A stretch of 64,000 nucleotides of DNA from Cystobasidiopsis lactophilus (taxonomy: Eukaryota; Basidiomycota; Agaricostilbomycetes; Agaricostilbales; Chionosphaeraceae). How positions within the stretch are numbered: position 1 is the first letter of the stretch; every line of letters begins with the position of its first letter. Below are positions 22,102 to 34,007 of the stretch, piece after piece. The stretch covers positions 1,029,434-1,093,433 of the forward strand of contig BCIO01000004.1 in assembly GCA_001599975.1 (NCBI GenBank), given 5' to 3'. Both the position numbers and the translations under genes were made by a program. Below the pieces are notes generated by a model. The model saw nothing but the letters and a program-made list of their open reading frames with translations, was not told where the DNA came from and did no database searches.

Positions 22102-23351
22102 TCACCGCCGCTCCTCGTCCACGTCTCCCGCCCGGATGGTCATCTCGCTGTCGTCCTCCTCGGCAAAGTCGGAGAAGTTGTCGCCCCACTGGTCCCCTTC
22201 GTCCGTGATGCCCTCGCTCCGCAGCGCCGCGTCCAGCTCCTCCCTCGACATGTCGTTGTGCTCCCCGCCTTCGTCCTCCTCGTCCGACGCTTCTAAGTCG
22301 TCCAGCCGCTGCGCTTCCATGTCGTCGTCCGTTAGCGCAATTTGAACATCTGTGCAGCAGGCGGACAGCTGAAGCTCAGAGAGATCGGGCTTGAGGGGTA
22401 GCAACCTTAACGCACATCTTAAGGCAAGACGATAAACGTAGATGCCAGTCAAGACTCCAAGCAAAGAGCCAAAGCCAATGTACAGGCCGTTGACGAGCCG
22501 GGTGGTCGAGTCCATTTGCGACCGAGTGTCCGGATCTCTGTGCGCGCAACGAAACCGCCCATCAGCATTGAAGGAATGAGATAAGGAAACGGCAGGACGC
22601 ACGCTAAAGAATAGATGCGGGTGCCGATCCAGACATGCAGGAGCAGCTTAGGGGAGATGATGAGGGTGGCAAGCATGAATTGGGAGAGGGAGACGTCTTC
22701 CAGACTCCCGAAGAAGAGGTTGCTGTAAGGATAGGCGATCGGGCAGAGTCTGTGCATGCGCATATCACAGTTAGCTCCAAAGATGAGAGTGGCGAAAGGA
22801 ACCAGGCGAACGCACCTAATAAGGATGATCAAAGGCAGGCCCTTGACGGCAATGGCCCGGGACAGGCCTTGGAAGGTGGGCGAGCTGGCAAGCCAGTCGG
22901 AGTAGTAGGTTTTTAGGAAGCGGCGGCAGAGGATGAAGGAGACCAGGCCGCCAGCCAGGCAGCCGACAAAGGCGAGCAGGAATCCCGTCATGCCAAACGC
23001 GAAGCCGCAGACCGTAATGAGCGAGCCGTAGCCGATCATCGGTGGTATCTGTTCGGCGCAAAGCTCCTTAGCCCAACCTGGCTAGTGGTAACATGCGCAG
23101 AGACGAACCGAGGTGAGGATGATGAGAATGACCAGAACGAGCCAGCCCAGAGTCATGGCGCGCAGGCTGTCTGCCAAGCCGGCGAGCCACTCGAAGACGG
23201 CCTTGGGCCCATTGTACCAGATCAAGCAGAAGATGGCCAGGTTCATGAGGCAGAGGCCGACGAGGGACGCCTTGGCCTGGGCGGACAGCCGCTGGAACGA
23301 GCGATAGAGCGACTCGTTCCACGAGTTGAGCCTGGCGAGGATGCCGTCCAT
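22102..23351 (-). CDS. TVP38: Tvp38/TMEM64 family membrane protein (VTT domain)
   Basis: Golgi/late secretory membrane protein; the VTT/DedA family includes lipid scramblases. ATG at 23351; the first exon ends in LTS before an intron, and the second begins IPPMIGYGSLITVCGFAFG. A hydrophobic helix (MNLAIFCLIWYNG) and a second (LGWLVLVILIILTSV) precede the VTT core: the re-entrant G-rich segment, the RCVRLVPFA-type region, here interrupted by a GTGCGT..ACAG intron after LIIIR-like codons, then AYPYSNLFFGSLEDVSLSQF and ISPKLLLHVWIGTRI. A later helix (LYIGFGSLLGVLTGIYVY) leads to an acidic cytosolic tail rich in Asp/Glu (ASDEEDEGGEHND) ending at 22102. Length and order fit fungal Tvp38. Confidence 0.82.
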
Positions 23352-23842
23352 GGCTGTTGCGTTGGCTCCTTGAAGGCGTTCAAGATGAGGCCATGGGGCG
23401 GGCGGCGCGTCCAGAAGGCTGAAGCTTGAGGCCGACGCAGAGCAAGGACTTGAAGCCGCGGGCGAGTGCAAGGCGGCTGCTCGGGTTCTAGCTTGTGGCG
23501 CAGCTCCTCGCAGCTGGCCTGAAGATACTTTCTGAAGGCCTTCTGAAGAGATTCGGGAGGCCCTATGGTGTCCAAATGATGCACTGTCTGGACACTTTGA
23601 CGGAATTTCTCATTTGCCACCTGGACCAGCAGTGGTCGGTCGACGCCACTCTCAAGCTGTATTCAAGGTCTCGAATGCGTGATGAGAAGCCATTCAGGGT
23701 GACAGAGAGCCCACAGACGCGTTACAAAGGTAATACGTGGCGAAACTGCGGCGAGCCTGGCTCGAGCAAGCAGCAGCAGGCCGCAGAACAAGGAAGCAGT
23801 AAAGGAAATGAATAGCGAATACAGATCATGCCCAAAAGGTGC
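23352..23842. other. Upstream region of the Tvp38-like gene
   Basis: About 490 bp between the Tvp38-like start and the stop of the small secreted gene. Open frames on both strands lack an ATG in a good position or any motif. Nothing supported beyond promoter and 3' UTR. Confidence 0.45.
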
Positions 23843-24351
23843 CTAGTTGGGCGCCTCAATGCCGACCATGGGGACCATGTCAATGATCTCGCCGCGCTTG
23901 TCCAAGCTGTCTTCATCGCGCTTGCCCTTGCCCTTCTTGGCGGGATAGTAGTTGGCTGCATGCAGACTTAGTCACGGGAAGCTGGATGCGTAAATGGGAG
24001 AAAAGACGCACTGCAAGACCGCTTGGCCAGCTTGTCGCCACCGGACAGGTTGGCGCAGTTGCACTTGTACGACAAGATGTCGGTGTAGGTGTTAACGCCT
24101 GGAGGGTAGTAGATCTTGCCATCACAGGGCAAGCGGAGGTTGCCACCCAAGATGACGCAGCCGCCAGGGGTGGCGCAGGCAGGCGACTCGACTGGGAAGC
24201 AGGCCGACTTGGGCTTGGCGGACGCGCACTGGGAGCCGTTGTACAGGCAAGCCTGCTCGTATTGGGTGACGAAGCAGCCAGGGTGCTTGGCAGAGGCAGC
24301 CAGAGCGACCGACAGGAAGGAGGCGATGACGGCGAGCTTGATGAAGGCCAT
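23843..24351 (-). CDS. Small secreted Cys-rich protein with Kex2-like sites
   Basis: Two exons (24012-24351 and 23843-23955) give about 150 residues. The N-terminus MAFIKLAVIASFLSVALAASA is a clear signal peptide. The middle holds about ten cysteines in short-spaced pairs (HPGCFV, QACLYNGSQCA, SACFPVESPACATPGGCV, LPCDGK, YKCNCANL). The C-terminal part has three Lys-Arg sites (LAKR, KGKGKR, SLDKR), after which the protein ends RGEIIDMVPMVGIEAPN. Dibasic sites after a signal peptide suggest maturation by a Kex2-type protease, releasing a 17-residue C-terminal peptide, but this is inference. Function unknown; secreted effector, adhesin or peptide precursor are all possible. Confidence 0.78.
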
Positions 24352-25042
24352 CTGACAAATGAACTCGTCAGCGAGGGATCAACCCCAAATAAAGGAACTT
24401 GGTCACAATTGGATAGTGTCTTGAAAAGTTGGTCGGAGAGAGCAAGAGGTGAACTTGCTGTTAGCAACTTCACCTGCCAAGGAAGATCCGCGCTATTATT
24501 TGTTTGCTGTGCCAATCGATTGGCCTCTGATCAGGAGTGGCAGCAGAAACAGTAGGCATGATCAGACTTTCATGGTAGCAAACATATCCGACAGCTCGTT
24601 CACGAATCCAGATGCATGAGGATTGGCGGGCCAAGCAAGATCGCCAACGGTCAAGCACAAAAGGCCTGATCGAGGGTGGGCGGGCAAGGTTTGAGGGTAT
24701 GAGGCATCGTGAAAAGAGATAACAAGATTGAAAGCACTCTATAAAGTCGAGAATGGGCGCCAACACTGCGCGAATCTGCAGCAAGCCCGCCGAATCAGCA
24801 ACGCAGTCTGACAGTTAACGCCTCGACTTCGTAACGACTGCTGGCATTGTCTGGTTGCAACCGAGCAGCAGGACCAAGGATAGCTTTAGGACTAGTCTCC
24901 TAGCACAAAGAAACGGACGCTGCGGGAGAAGGACCCCAACGAAACTTATTGAACGACGCGCCGCCGGGCCAGCTGCCGCCGGGAACTGTGGCATTATTCA
25001 ACACGCCTTGACACGTCTCGTTCAAGGTTTACAATGGTCATC
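24352..25042. other. Intergenic region
   Basis: About 690 bp between two minus-strand genes. It must hold the promoter of the small secreted gene. No coding frame with motifs and no repeat was found. Confidence 0.5.
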
Positions 25043-26924
25043 TCACACGAAAAAAGCCTCACTTTGAGAGGATGTACATTTCCTTTTTGCCACCGCGCCC
25101 AAACTTGGCCTTGACCAACTTTTCATCAACATGACCAGGTGCGGCTTGAGGCGCGTCGAGGAGGAAATAGAGTGGTGCACCACTGTAGTCGAATACACCA
25201 CGACCTCGCTGGTGTAGATGTCGCTGTCGCCATTCGCGTCTGAAGGGGCCACTGATGTCGAGGACGCTAGCTGTTGCTGATTGGCTCCAGGTGAGGTTGT
25301 CACCGTCCCAGTCCCAGCAGTAGAAGCGGAGCCTCCGAAAATGTCGTTCTGTGCGCCTGGGACCAAAACGTTTAGGAACTGGCATCACGCCGCTCGGAAG
25401 GAACTGGGTGGCGCACCGTCCGGCCAGCCCATGGCTGCATTGTACCCCAGCCTCGGATCCTTTGGATCTTCAAAATTGTTCCCTTCAGCCTGATGGTAGA
25501 CGAGCATCTGCTTGGCGCCAGACACGCAAGCCGAGGCATCGTCGGCGCACCACTTGGGCGGCTGAGCGGTCGCGATTGGCCGTGCAGATGTTGCTCCCGT
25601 CACTTGGCATCGAATGGCTGGGCAAAAAACGATGCGTCAGAGGGAGCAAGCACAGTCTTGACGAAATGGGCCCACGGTTCATGTACATGTCTTTATGCAA
25701 GCAAGACCGGTTAGCTGCGATACCCTTTTGTCCTTCCGAAGTTGGGTACTCACTAGGTTCACCGCTGCTCCAGACATTATGAGTCGACGTGCAATGGCAG
25801 GGAGCAAGCTAAAAGAACCAACCAAATTGCCGCCACCCACAGCGCTACGCAAACACATCCTCCTTGTGGACAGGGCGGCATGGCAGCCGGCACATCATAT
25901 TGTACGAGTCGCTTCCACGGCGTGTTGTGTCTGACTGAAAAGACCACTAGATTGTCCAGCGCCACTTTGGTCAAATCCGATGTATCTATCATGGAGCTCG
26001 TGAGCACCGCCAATCCCGATACGAGTAAGGAAGGATACATGAAATGGCCAGAGCAGTACCGCTCGCGGTCTGCCAAGACAGGTTGAGTCCGGTGAAAGCC
26101 GCTTGAACACGGACTGGAAGCTAAACACGCACACTTTGATTGTAGGTATGCATGGCACCGTCTTCGGTAATACAGCTCCCGTTAGTTCCGGACCAGTCGT
26201 CGGGATGCTGCTTGCCATCTGGCCAGTCCGACATAAACTTGCCGTCGTAGCTCACTGCACCCCAACTTGGACATCAAGCAAGAACGCATTGTCCGAGCCG
26301 AAACGCCCACATGTAGTCTGAGCTCGGTCATGAGCGTGCTCTCCTCGAGCCACTCCGCCAGCAGGTAGCTGAAGAAAGTCTCCCGCGTCCGGTGGCCTAG
26401 ATGATGATAAACATATTGTCGTTGCAGGACCGATACGAACTGACTGGGTATCGCAGCCATAGAAATGGTTCATCCACTGTGTAAGCTGTGTGAGCGGGTA
26501 GGTCCATCAAAGAGCGCAACATTCTCACCCAGTCCGTTCGCGAGAGCTGATACAGTGGCCGGTCTCCTCGACATTTTGAGCATCTGGAACCTCGCTGGTG
26601 GTGGACAGAGAAGCAGAAAAACTCACCAGGCAAGTTGTCTGCGGCTCGTTGACATGAGGTGCATGCGAAGATGTAGCCGAGACGCGCTCACTATTCTGAT
26701 TGTCCGTCCCATCCGTCGTTCCCTACCCAGTGCCTCAATACAGATCGGCATCGTCAACACAGCTAGCAACTACTCACATTCAAGCAATACATTCCTGTGT
26801 AGACGAGGCCCTTGAGACATAATACAGAACTCCGAAGTGGCCACTTGCCTTTCACCCACAACGCCGTGTGAGCCAGGCTGGACCCAACAGAGACAAGAAG
26901 CAAGACAAGTCGAAGCATTCTCAT
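25043..26924 (-). CDS. Secreted AA14-like copper oxidase (putative lytic polysaccharide monooxygenase)
   Basis: Signal peptide [18 protein letters not shown] is followed at once by [13 protein letters not shown], giving an N-terminal His as in copper-histidine-brace monooxygenases. Later blocks fit, from memory, the AA14 family: [77 protein letters not shown] and [11 protein letters not shown] Ser/Thr/Gly-rich tail follows. AA14 enzymes act on xylan-coated cellulose. The gene has at least eight introns; the first has GC as donor (AAAG|GCAAGT...ACACAG). The exon near 26200-26330 ([12 protein letters not shown], then [16 protein letters not shown]) and the 3' end are uncertain: after SDIYTSE two frames stay open to stops at 25043 or 25059. 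The family call is recalled, not searched. Confidence 0.65.
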
Positions 26925-27328
26925 AATCACAACTGGTCGACGTCGGTCAAGTCCCAGCCTGACTGAAGACAGAAGAAACGTCGCGACAAAGGGAAAGCAC
27001 TGGGCCATTCTGCCAGCTCTTCGACACCAGTTGCAGCCAAGGGTCACCGTTTCATAAGATTCGCAGTTCAAGACGAAGCAGAGCACCAAGCCATGGCACA
27101 GTCGAGGTCGCCTTCAGACGCGCCGGAGGCGTTCGAGCCGCATTTGCCGCTGGAGGGCGCGAGCAAAGCGCGATTCGTAGCCAATGAGCAGGCTAGAATA
27201 CTCAGACACTTCGCAGAAACTAGGAGTACAGGCATAGGGCGCTTCCACAGGCATGCTCGTTGCAGAGCACAAGTGTATCTCCGAAACTTGGTCACCGTTT
27301 TATTTGCACCGCTGAGTGCCAATAAAAG
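26925..27328. other. Intergenic region upstream of the AA14-like gene
   Basis: About 400 bp between the AA14-like start codon and the stop codon of the regulator gene, both minus strand. No gene seen. Confidence 0.5.
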
Positions 27329-30143
27329 TCATACAGCAAGGGCTGCCTCGTTCACGCCCGTTCCTTTGACATGCGCCAGCAGCTGCTCCCACTCGCGCAC
27401 GTCGGGGACAGTCGGCAGGACCGCACCCCAGCCAACCAATGGCTGCCAAACCCGCTCCCACGACGCCTCGCCGAACGACACACGGCCTGCTCGCATGTCC
27501 AAAGTGTCGAGCATGCCGGTAGGCAAGGGTCCCGAGAACATGACGGTGGACAGAAAGAGAGGGTCGGTCTTCAGCTCCGGGTTGGCCTTGGTGGTGGCGG
27601 TGCCATAGGCCCTGCAACGAAACGAGGTAAGCGGAGCGCAGTGCATCAGTGGAACTCAACATACCAAATTTGAGCTCGGCCATACTCGTGATTTCGGACT
27701 ATGGCGCAAGGTCAGCCGCCTGACACGGGAAGGGGAGGGGCGCACGCACATTTGCCAGAGTCAGCGGGCAGGCGCTTGCGCTTGGAACCCACGATCTCCG
27801 GTTGCCTGTTCTCCACCAGCGCCATGATCGTTTCCACCGCAGCATAGACATGCTGGACGAAGAACGATGAGAGGGACATGCCAGCGAGCAAGTCGAGCAC
27901 GGTGTAGATGGACTCTTCGGCCATCGCAATGTCATTGGGGTCGGTAAGCACTGTTCATGAGCTCTTGTGAGACCAAGACCTTCATTGAGAGGCAGATAGA
28001 CCCTACGCAGGCGATCAATGGCCAAGACGATGGCCGCGTTGCAGCCGAAGTAGGCCACTTCCATGCTCTTTTTGCCACGATCAGTTCCCGCCGCGGATCG
28101 GAACATCACGACGAGGTATTTGCTGCGACTCGGACATGATGTTAGACCTCTGGTCAATGTGGAGGACGGACCGTGTTCTTACGTGGCGGACATGCAAGCG
28201 AACTTCAAGGCGGCATACCGGGGCTGGAAGAAGCCACGGACCAAGCTAGGGGAGATATGTCAGCATCGCGCATCGAGAGCGCAGGGGCGTGCACTCACAA
28301 TGGGCGGGTCAGCTTGAGCAACAGCATGCGATGGTCGCAGTGTAAGAGGCGCAGGTTGTGGTCCAATGCGTGAGCATCGTTGGCCAAGTCGGGAATGGAG
28401 CCGTTGTGGTTGGGATGGATCTCCATGTCACCCTAGAAGAAGCACCAAGACGAGTCAGCATGGCTTCAGTGGGCACCAAGTCGAAGGGCTTCTCTCACCA
28501 GAAACTCCGATTCGACGTTCATCAGCTTCTTGATGATCGCGTCGAAGTCGGCCAAAGAGGGCCGGGCGCGAATGGCGAACACCTTGTCGGTGATCTCCTG
28601 GCTGATCTCGACCAGGCGACACTGGAGGATCAAGCGAACCCGGCTGTCCTTGCCGGTCAGCTGGCGCCCCATGTTGAACATGTCTTCGATTGGGTGCATT
28701 GGGAGCTTGGTGTTGTAGTGCGAATGAGCGATGCGGTAGGAGGTCAGGTCGGAATTGAGGGAGTCGGCGGTCAAGACCATGGCGAAGAGCTGGCGGACGG
28801 CCTCGCTATCCAAGCTGCCTTCCTCCACCGGATCTCGGTTCTGTGGGGCAGAATGAGCAACAAATTCGATTAGGCAAACATGAAGCTTACGAAGCCCAAT
28901 TCAAAAGCTGCTCCCACGGCAGAAGACAAAAGTTCGCCTGCCATGAAAGTGAGCTCAGCCAGAAATCACGAGCCAGTGGCAGCTTACGGGCAGCTGATGG
29001 TTCTCGGAAGCGCTTGTAGTAGTAGAGAGTCAAATGAGCCCTGATAAAGTCGGTGTCCAGCACCGGGTCGTACTGCGGGTTGGCGAGGGATTCGCTCGCG
29101 CGGCGCTGCTTGGCCTCGTACAAAGCTTTCGAGCTGCGGGCGACCATGTCAGGCAGGCAGGACGTGTCGACCGGACGGCCGGTCTCGTCCAAAGGCGAGC
29201 AGTCGGTCATGACGAGGCAGATCTGCGCCAGGATGGTGGCGACCAAAGACCAGTCGGCCGCGGTTCGAGGCTGCAGCGGGTTCTTGGTGGTGACGTGGCC
29301 CAGTCGAACCCAATAGTTGGACGTATGAACGATAGGATAGGTAAAAATGAGATGCTGCATGAAATGATGGATGAGGCGCTCCCAGCCGGGCGGCAGCAAG
29401 CCATATGGGTCTTCGTCGGCGCCGCCAACCAGATTCTGTGAAATATCGGCCACCATCAACGCGTGCTCTCGCTCGGTGATGAGAAACCTCACCAGGGGAG
29501 CGAAGGCGCTGCTCATGAACGGTGAAGAGTTGGGCGAGTCGTAGCGATCCATCAAGCCGGTCAAGCGGTCGAGCTGGAACCGAAAGCTGTCCATCTCATC
29601 CTTGCTCGGCCTGTGATGGATTCGAATTAGCACTGGCGTCCATTCCCGAGGCCAACAGGGAGCGGCAGACGAACCCGGTATTCGGAGCGCGGACGGCGTC
29701 TTCCCAGTCACACAGCGTTGCTTCATTGCGCTGTCCCTCAAAGTGAGTGCCCTGTTCCTGCAGCATACAACAAAGGCCTAAAACAGACCTCTTTGCAGGA
29801 GCTGCAAGGGTCTTGCCGGTCGCACTGCATTTGCCGTCCGTGAGCTGAGTGAGCTGGCGCTGCGACGGGGTCAAATCAGGGCGCACCTTGAGCTTCCTCC
29901 TTCGGCACTGAGCAGCACCTCCGTTCAGTTCTGGCCCTCTTAAGCTCGTGTGGAGCCGCTCACAGGCGCACAAGTCACAGGCTGCAGCCAGGCGTCAGAA
30001 ACAAAACAAGCAGCTGGCCAACGGCGCCTCACCTTGCGGTTGCGCTTCTTCTTCAGCGGGTTCTGCGTCTCGCTGGCTGGCGATCCAGTCGCCATCGCAG
30101 CAGAGGGCAGCGATGGATCCAACAGCTGGTCTTGAGCGTCCAT
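27329..30143 (-). CDS. Zn2Cys6 fungal transcription factor
   Basis: Nuclear transcription regulator. The N-terminal part has a basic run (LKKKRNRK), then zinc-cluster pieces: ACDLC, CRRRKLK and CDRQDPCSSCK, separated by introns. Together they give the C-x2-C-x6-C ... C-x2-C binuclear cluster. The junction between ACDLC and CRRRKLK is not resolved, since no GT donor falls in the exact frame. The body holds the fungal transcription factor middle homology region (RFQLDRLTGLMDRY, PYGLLPPGWERLIHHF, WSLVATILAQICLVM) and ends GTGVNEAALAV at 27329. About ten introns. The ATG at 30143 gives 33 residues before the cluster; Met codons at 30095 and further upstream are alternatives. Position between an AA14-like gene and a P450 on the same strand suggests a local target, which is inference. 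Confidence 0.78.
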
Positions 30144-30318
30144 GTCGTCGACAAGCGCAAAGTCCCAAAGTCCGAGGTCGCGCCGGAGAAGGCCGGACCT
30201 TGCCACTGGCGGTGGCAAAAAGTTTGGGAAAGGGACTGTAGATGTACCGTGGTGCATGTCCATGTCGTTATGACACCGGGTTCCAATTTGCAGCTTTAAT
30301 TTACAAAACGCGCGACCC

Positions 30319-32310
30319 TCATTCATCCACAAAGCCAAAATCAAAGGCATCCTCCTTCCCAGGCCGTTTGGTGAGCACCACCGAGACTGGATCGACAAAA
30401 CTGGCAAAGAAGGCATCGTAGATCGACTTGTGATAGAAGTAGTCTGGGTCAAAGCCCTCGGCGAACTTGGCGTCAAACAAGAGCAAGGTGGCGGTGATTG
30501 TGAAACGAAGCTCTTGTAGCGCCAGTTGCCTCCCGATGCATGCATGGGGTCCACTGTAAAGCCGATTCAGGAAGAACAATAAAGCATGTGTGGATTTGCA
30601 GAACCCACATGTTGAACGGGTAGTAGGCATTCAAGTTGAAAGCCTTCTCCTTTTCTGGGTTGATCCATCGCTCGGGTCGGAACGTTTTCGGAGAAGGACT
30701 GAAGCTGGCCTCGTCGCGCTGCACAACATAGGTGGGACAGCGCACAGTAGTGCCGCCCGGGATAAAGTGGCCGGCAACGACTTGGTCGCTTGGCGCCTCT
30801 CGAATCTCTCCGCTCGGGAAAGGCGAGATCATGCGCAAGCTCTCGTTGATGGCGGCGTTTAAGTAGGCGATCTCTCTTGTCTTTTCGATGGTCACCACAG
30901 AGTCCTTTTCGAAGACATCGTCCAACACCTTTTGCAGTTTCTGATACTCGCCGGTCTGGATGAGAAAAAGTATCGTCATAGTGTAGGCTTGCGAAGTCGT
31001 ATCGCTGCCGCCGATGATCAAGCCGAAGCTGTCGTTACCGAGCTGCGTGGGGTTAAGCTTGCTCCCTGATTCAGAATCCTCGCCCAGTCTGAAGACATCC
31101 CTTCGAGCATCAGGAGAAGAAGAATCGAATCTAGACGACAAACGCACAGGTAAGAGAACATGTCACGCTTCGACTCGTCCTGGGCGCCGCCTTGCCACCG
31201 ATCCAGAAATGCCTTCGTGGCAAACCCTTTCATTTGCTTCAAGTCTTCACTCTCGGGCATTATTGCAAGGTAAAGATCCCGAAGCCATGGGATGGCGTCG
31301 AATTTGGTCCCCCAGCGGGTGACGCGAACCTGAAGCAGGGAGTTCAAAACGATTGCCCGGTGCTAAAAGGGAATCAGTGGCAAGCTTACAATGCCATCGA
31401 TTACTCCGGTCTGATCCTCGTCCACGTCTAGGGTGTTCGTTCGCTGGCCAAAGACGACGTCGTTCATGAACTCCCATGTAAAAAAGCGCATCTTTTCGGC
31501 GATGTTGATTTCCTTGCCAGCGTGCTTGTTGAACAGCTTGATCAAGCCATAGGTCCCGCGGTAGATCGTGGGCTCATACGTTTGGAGCGCGCTGTTGACG
31601 AAAGCGGGCTCAAAGATCCTCCGGCGAATCTTGTGAGCGCCACCTGGTTGACACTCAATTGGACAATCCCTCCTTTTGTGGTCAAGCAGCACTCACGAGG
31701 TTTGACTCGACCCAATGAAGCGTCTGCCGGGTCCTTCGCAGCCGCAATGCCCGCCTCGTGCGCTTTGCCTCGCTCCCAGCCACCTTTAAAGCCATTGATA
31801 TGCTGCACCGCGTCCGGGATGGCGATGGACAGCTCGTTAGGCCCAATTCGCACAATAGGACCATATCGAGCGTGCAGGTCTTCCAGGTAGAACCGAGCGT
31901 AGAGCGAGAAATGCTGGTAGGCCCACGGAAGCTGGGAAACCTTGCAAAACAGCGGGCCGGGATATTTGGCCAGACCGTGGAAGGGAGAGAGTCGATAGAA
32001 TACAATGCTGGAGGAGAGTGTGGCCAGGAAGATGCCACTGTAGTAGCTTGCGAGTTTGCCGGCCGCCAAGGCCGAATCGAGGGCCAGCCCTTTAAAAAGA
32101 CCCAAAGCCAGAGTCCCAAACGCAAAGGGCGCAAGCAGAATGAGATATAGTGCTACTGGCTCATGTTGCTTGAACCAAAGATGAGAGGCTGCTCCGCCGC
32201 CTCAGTCTCCAGGAAACATGCGCGCAGCCTGCTCGAGGAGGAAGCCCACTGATGCCCAGAGCCACAGCGGACAGCACGCCCGCATCGACATTCGCTTCCA
32301 GCACACCCAT
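30319..32310 (-). CDS. Cytochrome P450 monooxygenase
   Basis: Membrane-bound heme monooxygenase; substrate unknown. The first exon (ATG 32310) reads MGVLEANVDAGVLSAVALGI, then SHLWFKQHEPVALYLILLAP and two more hydrophobic stretches, a multi-pass N-terminus common in basidiomycete P450s. Conserved blocks: AKYPGPLF, HKIRRRIFEPAFVNSAL (C-helix area), GGSDTTS (I-helix oxygen-binding), NESLR (ExxR of the K-helix), FRPERW and the heme loop FNIGPHACIG, split by an intron after FN and with His where Arg is usual, seen in several families. All signature residues are present, so it should be functional. Six or more introns. Only 176 bp separate it from the regulator's start codon. Confidence 0.87.
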
Positions 32311-32873
32311 TCTAATAAAGTTGGACGAACAAGAGCAACAGAAAGGGCATCGCTTGGAGCGGCAGGTTTTGGGCGAGATGGAGCCGTCGGCTTCAGTTCA
32401 AGTGTGGCCGCGGTCTTGCGCCCTCGAGTGTAGGTCGGAGCACATTGCTACAACAAGCACGAGCACAAAGAAAGTTGTCAAGAAGGTGGTCTTATGGGAA
32501 ATAGAAGCGTCGCTGCTTCAAAAAGCTGAAGGCTCATATCCTGAGCAAAGTTAAGTGGGAGCGGATGGGGAACAGAGAAAGACTACCAAAAAAGCCCTTT
32601 GCCATCACTTCTTCTGCCATTTTCCCGCGCATATGCTTGCCCTCTTTCTGTACAGCAAAGCAGCAGCAGCCGCTACTACTCAACCGCTGCCAAAAGGCGC
32701 AGCTGGCTGGTGGCCTCGAACATGCCTGGATCGTCAAGATCGGCAGGGCAGAACCTCCTGACCAGCCTGACCTTCCTTTGTTTTGCTTGGCGTGCCTATT
32801 ATTTGCATTCTTTGCTTCCCTCGCATGAGCTTGATCGCCCTCCGCCACCGTCCAAGCAGCCCTTTGGAAAATC
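32311..32873. other. Divergent promoter region with direct-repeat copy A
   Basis: About 560 bp between the P450 start (minus) and the signal-peptide ATG of the next gene (plus). It holds one of two related ~110-bp blocks that flank the next gene. No gene seen. Confidence 0.45.
32541..32650 (+). repeat. Direct repeat, copy A
   Basis: Begins CTGAGCAAAG and shares AAGTGGGAGC, CAGAGAAAGAC, ACCAAAA, ACTTCTTCTGCCATT and CTCTTTC in the same order with 34331-34437. Weaker similarity extends 60-70 bases on the left side. By eye about three quarters of the positions agree, with a few small gaps. Confidence 0.65.
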
Positions 32874-34007
32874 ATGCTGTTGCTGTTGGCGCCCATTGTG
32901 TTGTTGTTGCCGGCCTTTGCAGCCGCTGCTTGCTGCCCACAAACGATTGGTGTGGAACCTACACCCATCAGGAATACGCCCTTGTAGGCGAGACGCACAC
33001 TCAGGAGGGCACAGTGTGCACGTAAGCTACTTAGTACGCGCCGGGCGCCTGATAGATTGCTAACGCTCAGCGCTTTAGCTACGACCCCCCTGGCGACGGC
33101 AACAACCATGATGTTGTCGCGTACTGTCATTACGACAAAGACGGCAAGCTTGAATTTGGCGACGACCCGCAGTGTCCTTCAAAACTGTCAGTGGGGCCTG
33201 CCCTTCTTCATGCCTGCTTTCTCACCCTCTACTGTTGCGTTCAGGCCTGGCTCCTGCAGCACCGACCCTTGCAAAGACACCCTAATCAAGCCAGCCCTTC
33301 CTGCCGGAGTTACTTCGAACTTCGACGTCGTTATCCACCCATCCTTCTTGCCGTACTTCCAAAAGGCGGCCGCTTGTGCCGTCAAGACGGTTGCCGGCTT
33401 TCACGTCGAGGCCAGTATTCGCGGCCACGGGGGAGCAGTCAGTGGACCGCACTGGCCGGGCATGGCTCTTGATGTCAGCTTGAGATTGCCCGGTGGCAAG
33501 ATCTGCGAAAAGTACAGCTGCATGGCACAAGGCTACTGTGCCTTCAACCCTCAATCCACCGAGTGCCTCCAATGGTACGCACGCTCGCCCACCGGCCCCG
33601 AGCCCAAAGGCGCCAAGGGCATCTACTCAGCCAAGAAGCCGCCTCCCAAGTCTGCGCAGAACGCCGCAATCTGGGCCTACTTTCAGTGCATCATCAGTAT
33701 GAAGCCGGCTCTCCAGGTCGCGCCGCAGTACACGGTTAGTCCCGGCAGCCTTGAACAAACCTCGAAGCATCTGCTAAGTGGCTGCCGACCTGTAAATCAG
33801 GATCCCACAACGAAGGTCTTATACAAAGATTGGAACCATTTTGGCGTGCAGCTGGGGACCAAATACGCGGCGCAAAAGGCAAAGGTGCAGGCGGCGCTCA
33901 AGGCGGCCTGCACCAACAAGTGCGACAGCCTGAAGCTCAAAAAGCCGACGAATTGGGCGTGCTGCGCGTTCAAAGGGAACCCTTTCTGGCGCACTTGCGA
34001 AGGCTAG
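32874..34007 (+). pseudogene. Secreted Cys-rich protein; signal peptide and body out of frame
   Basis: From 32874 a strong signal peptide reads MLLLLAPIVLLLPAFAAAAC but meets a stop at 32985. The second frame from about 32936 (TNDWCGTYTHQEYALVGE) runs to 33021, then an intron to about 33070 leads to FSYDPPGDGNNHDVVAYC, a 55-nt intron near 33188-33242, and a long exon (PGSCSTDPCKDTLIKPALPA ... GGAVSGPHWPGMALDVSLRL ... NPFWRTCEG) ending at 34007. The body has about 16 cysteines and no known domain. No intron of normal size reconciles signal peptide and body, so a one- or two-base shift near 32925-32940 is implied: decay, sequencing error, or an unusually small intron. The body itself is open and looks constrained, so decay, if real, is recent. 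Confidence 0.55.

Noticed and set aside
23495-23815. Plus-strand open frame upstream of the Tvp38-like gene
   Set aside because: No domain, low-complexity Gln/Ser end, no splice logic; lies in promoter DNA.
25059-25250. Alternative C-terminus of the AA14-like gene ending KKEMYILSK
   Set aside because: Frame looks coding in part, but no intron of normal size links it to the preceding exon; left as an alternative only.
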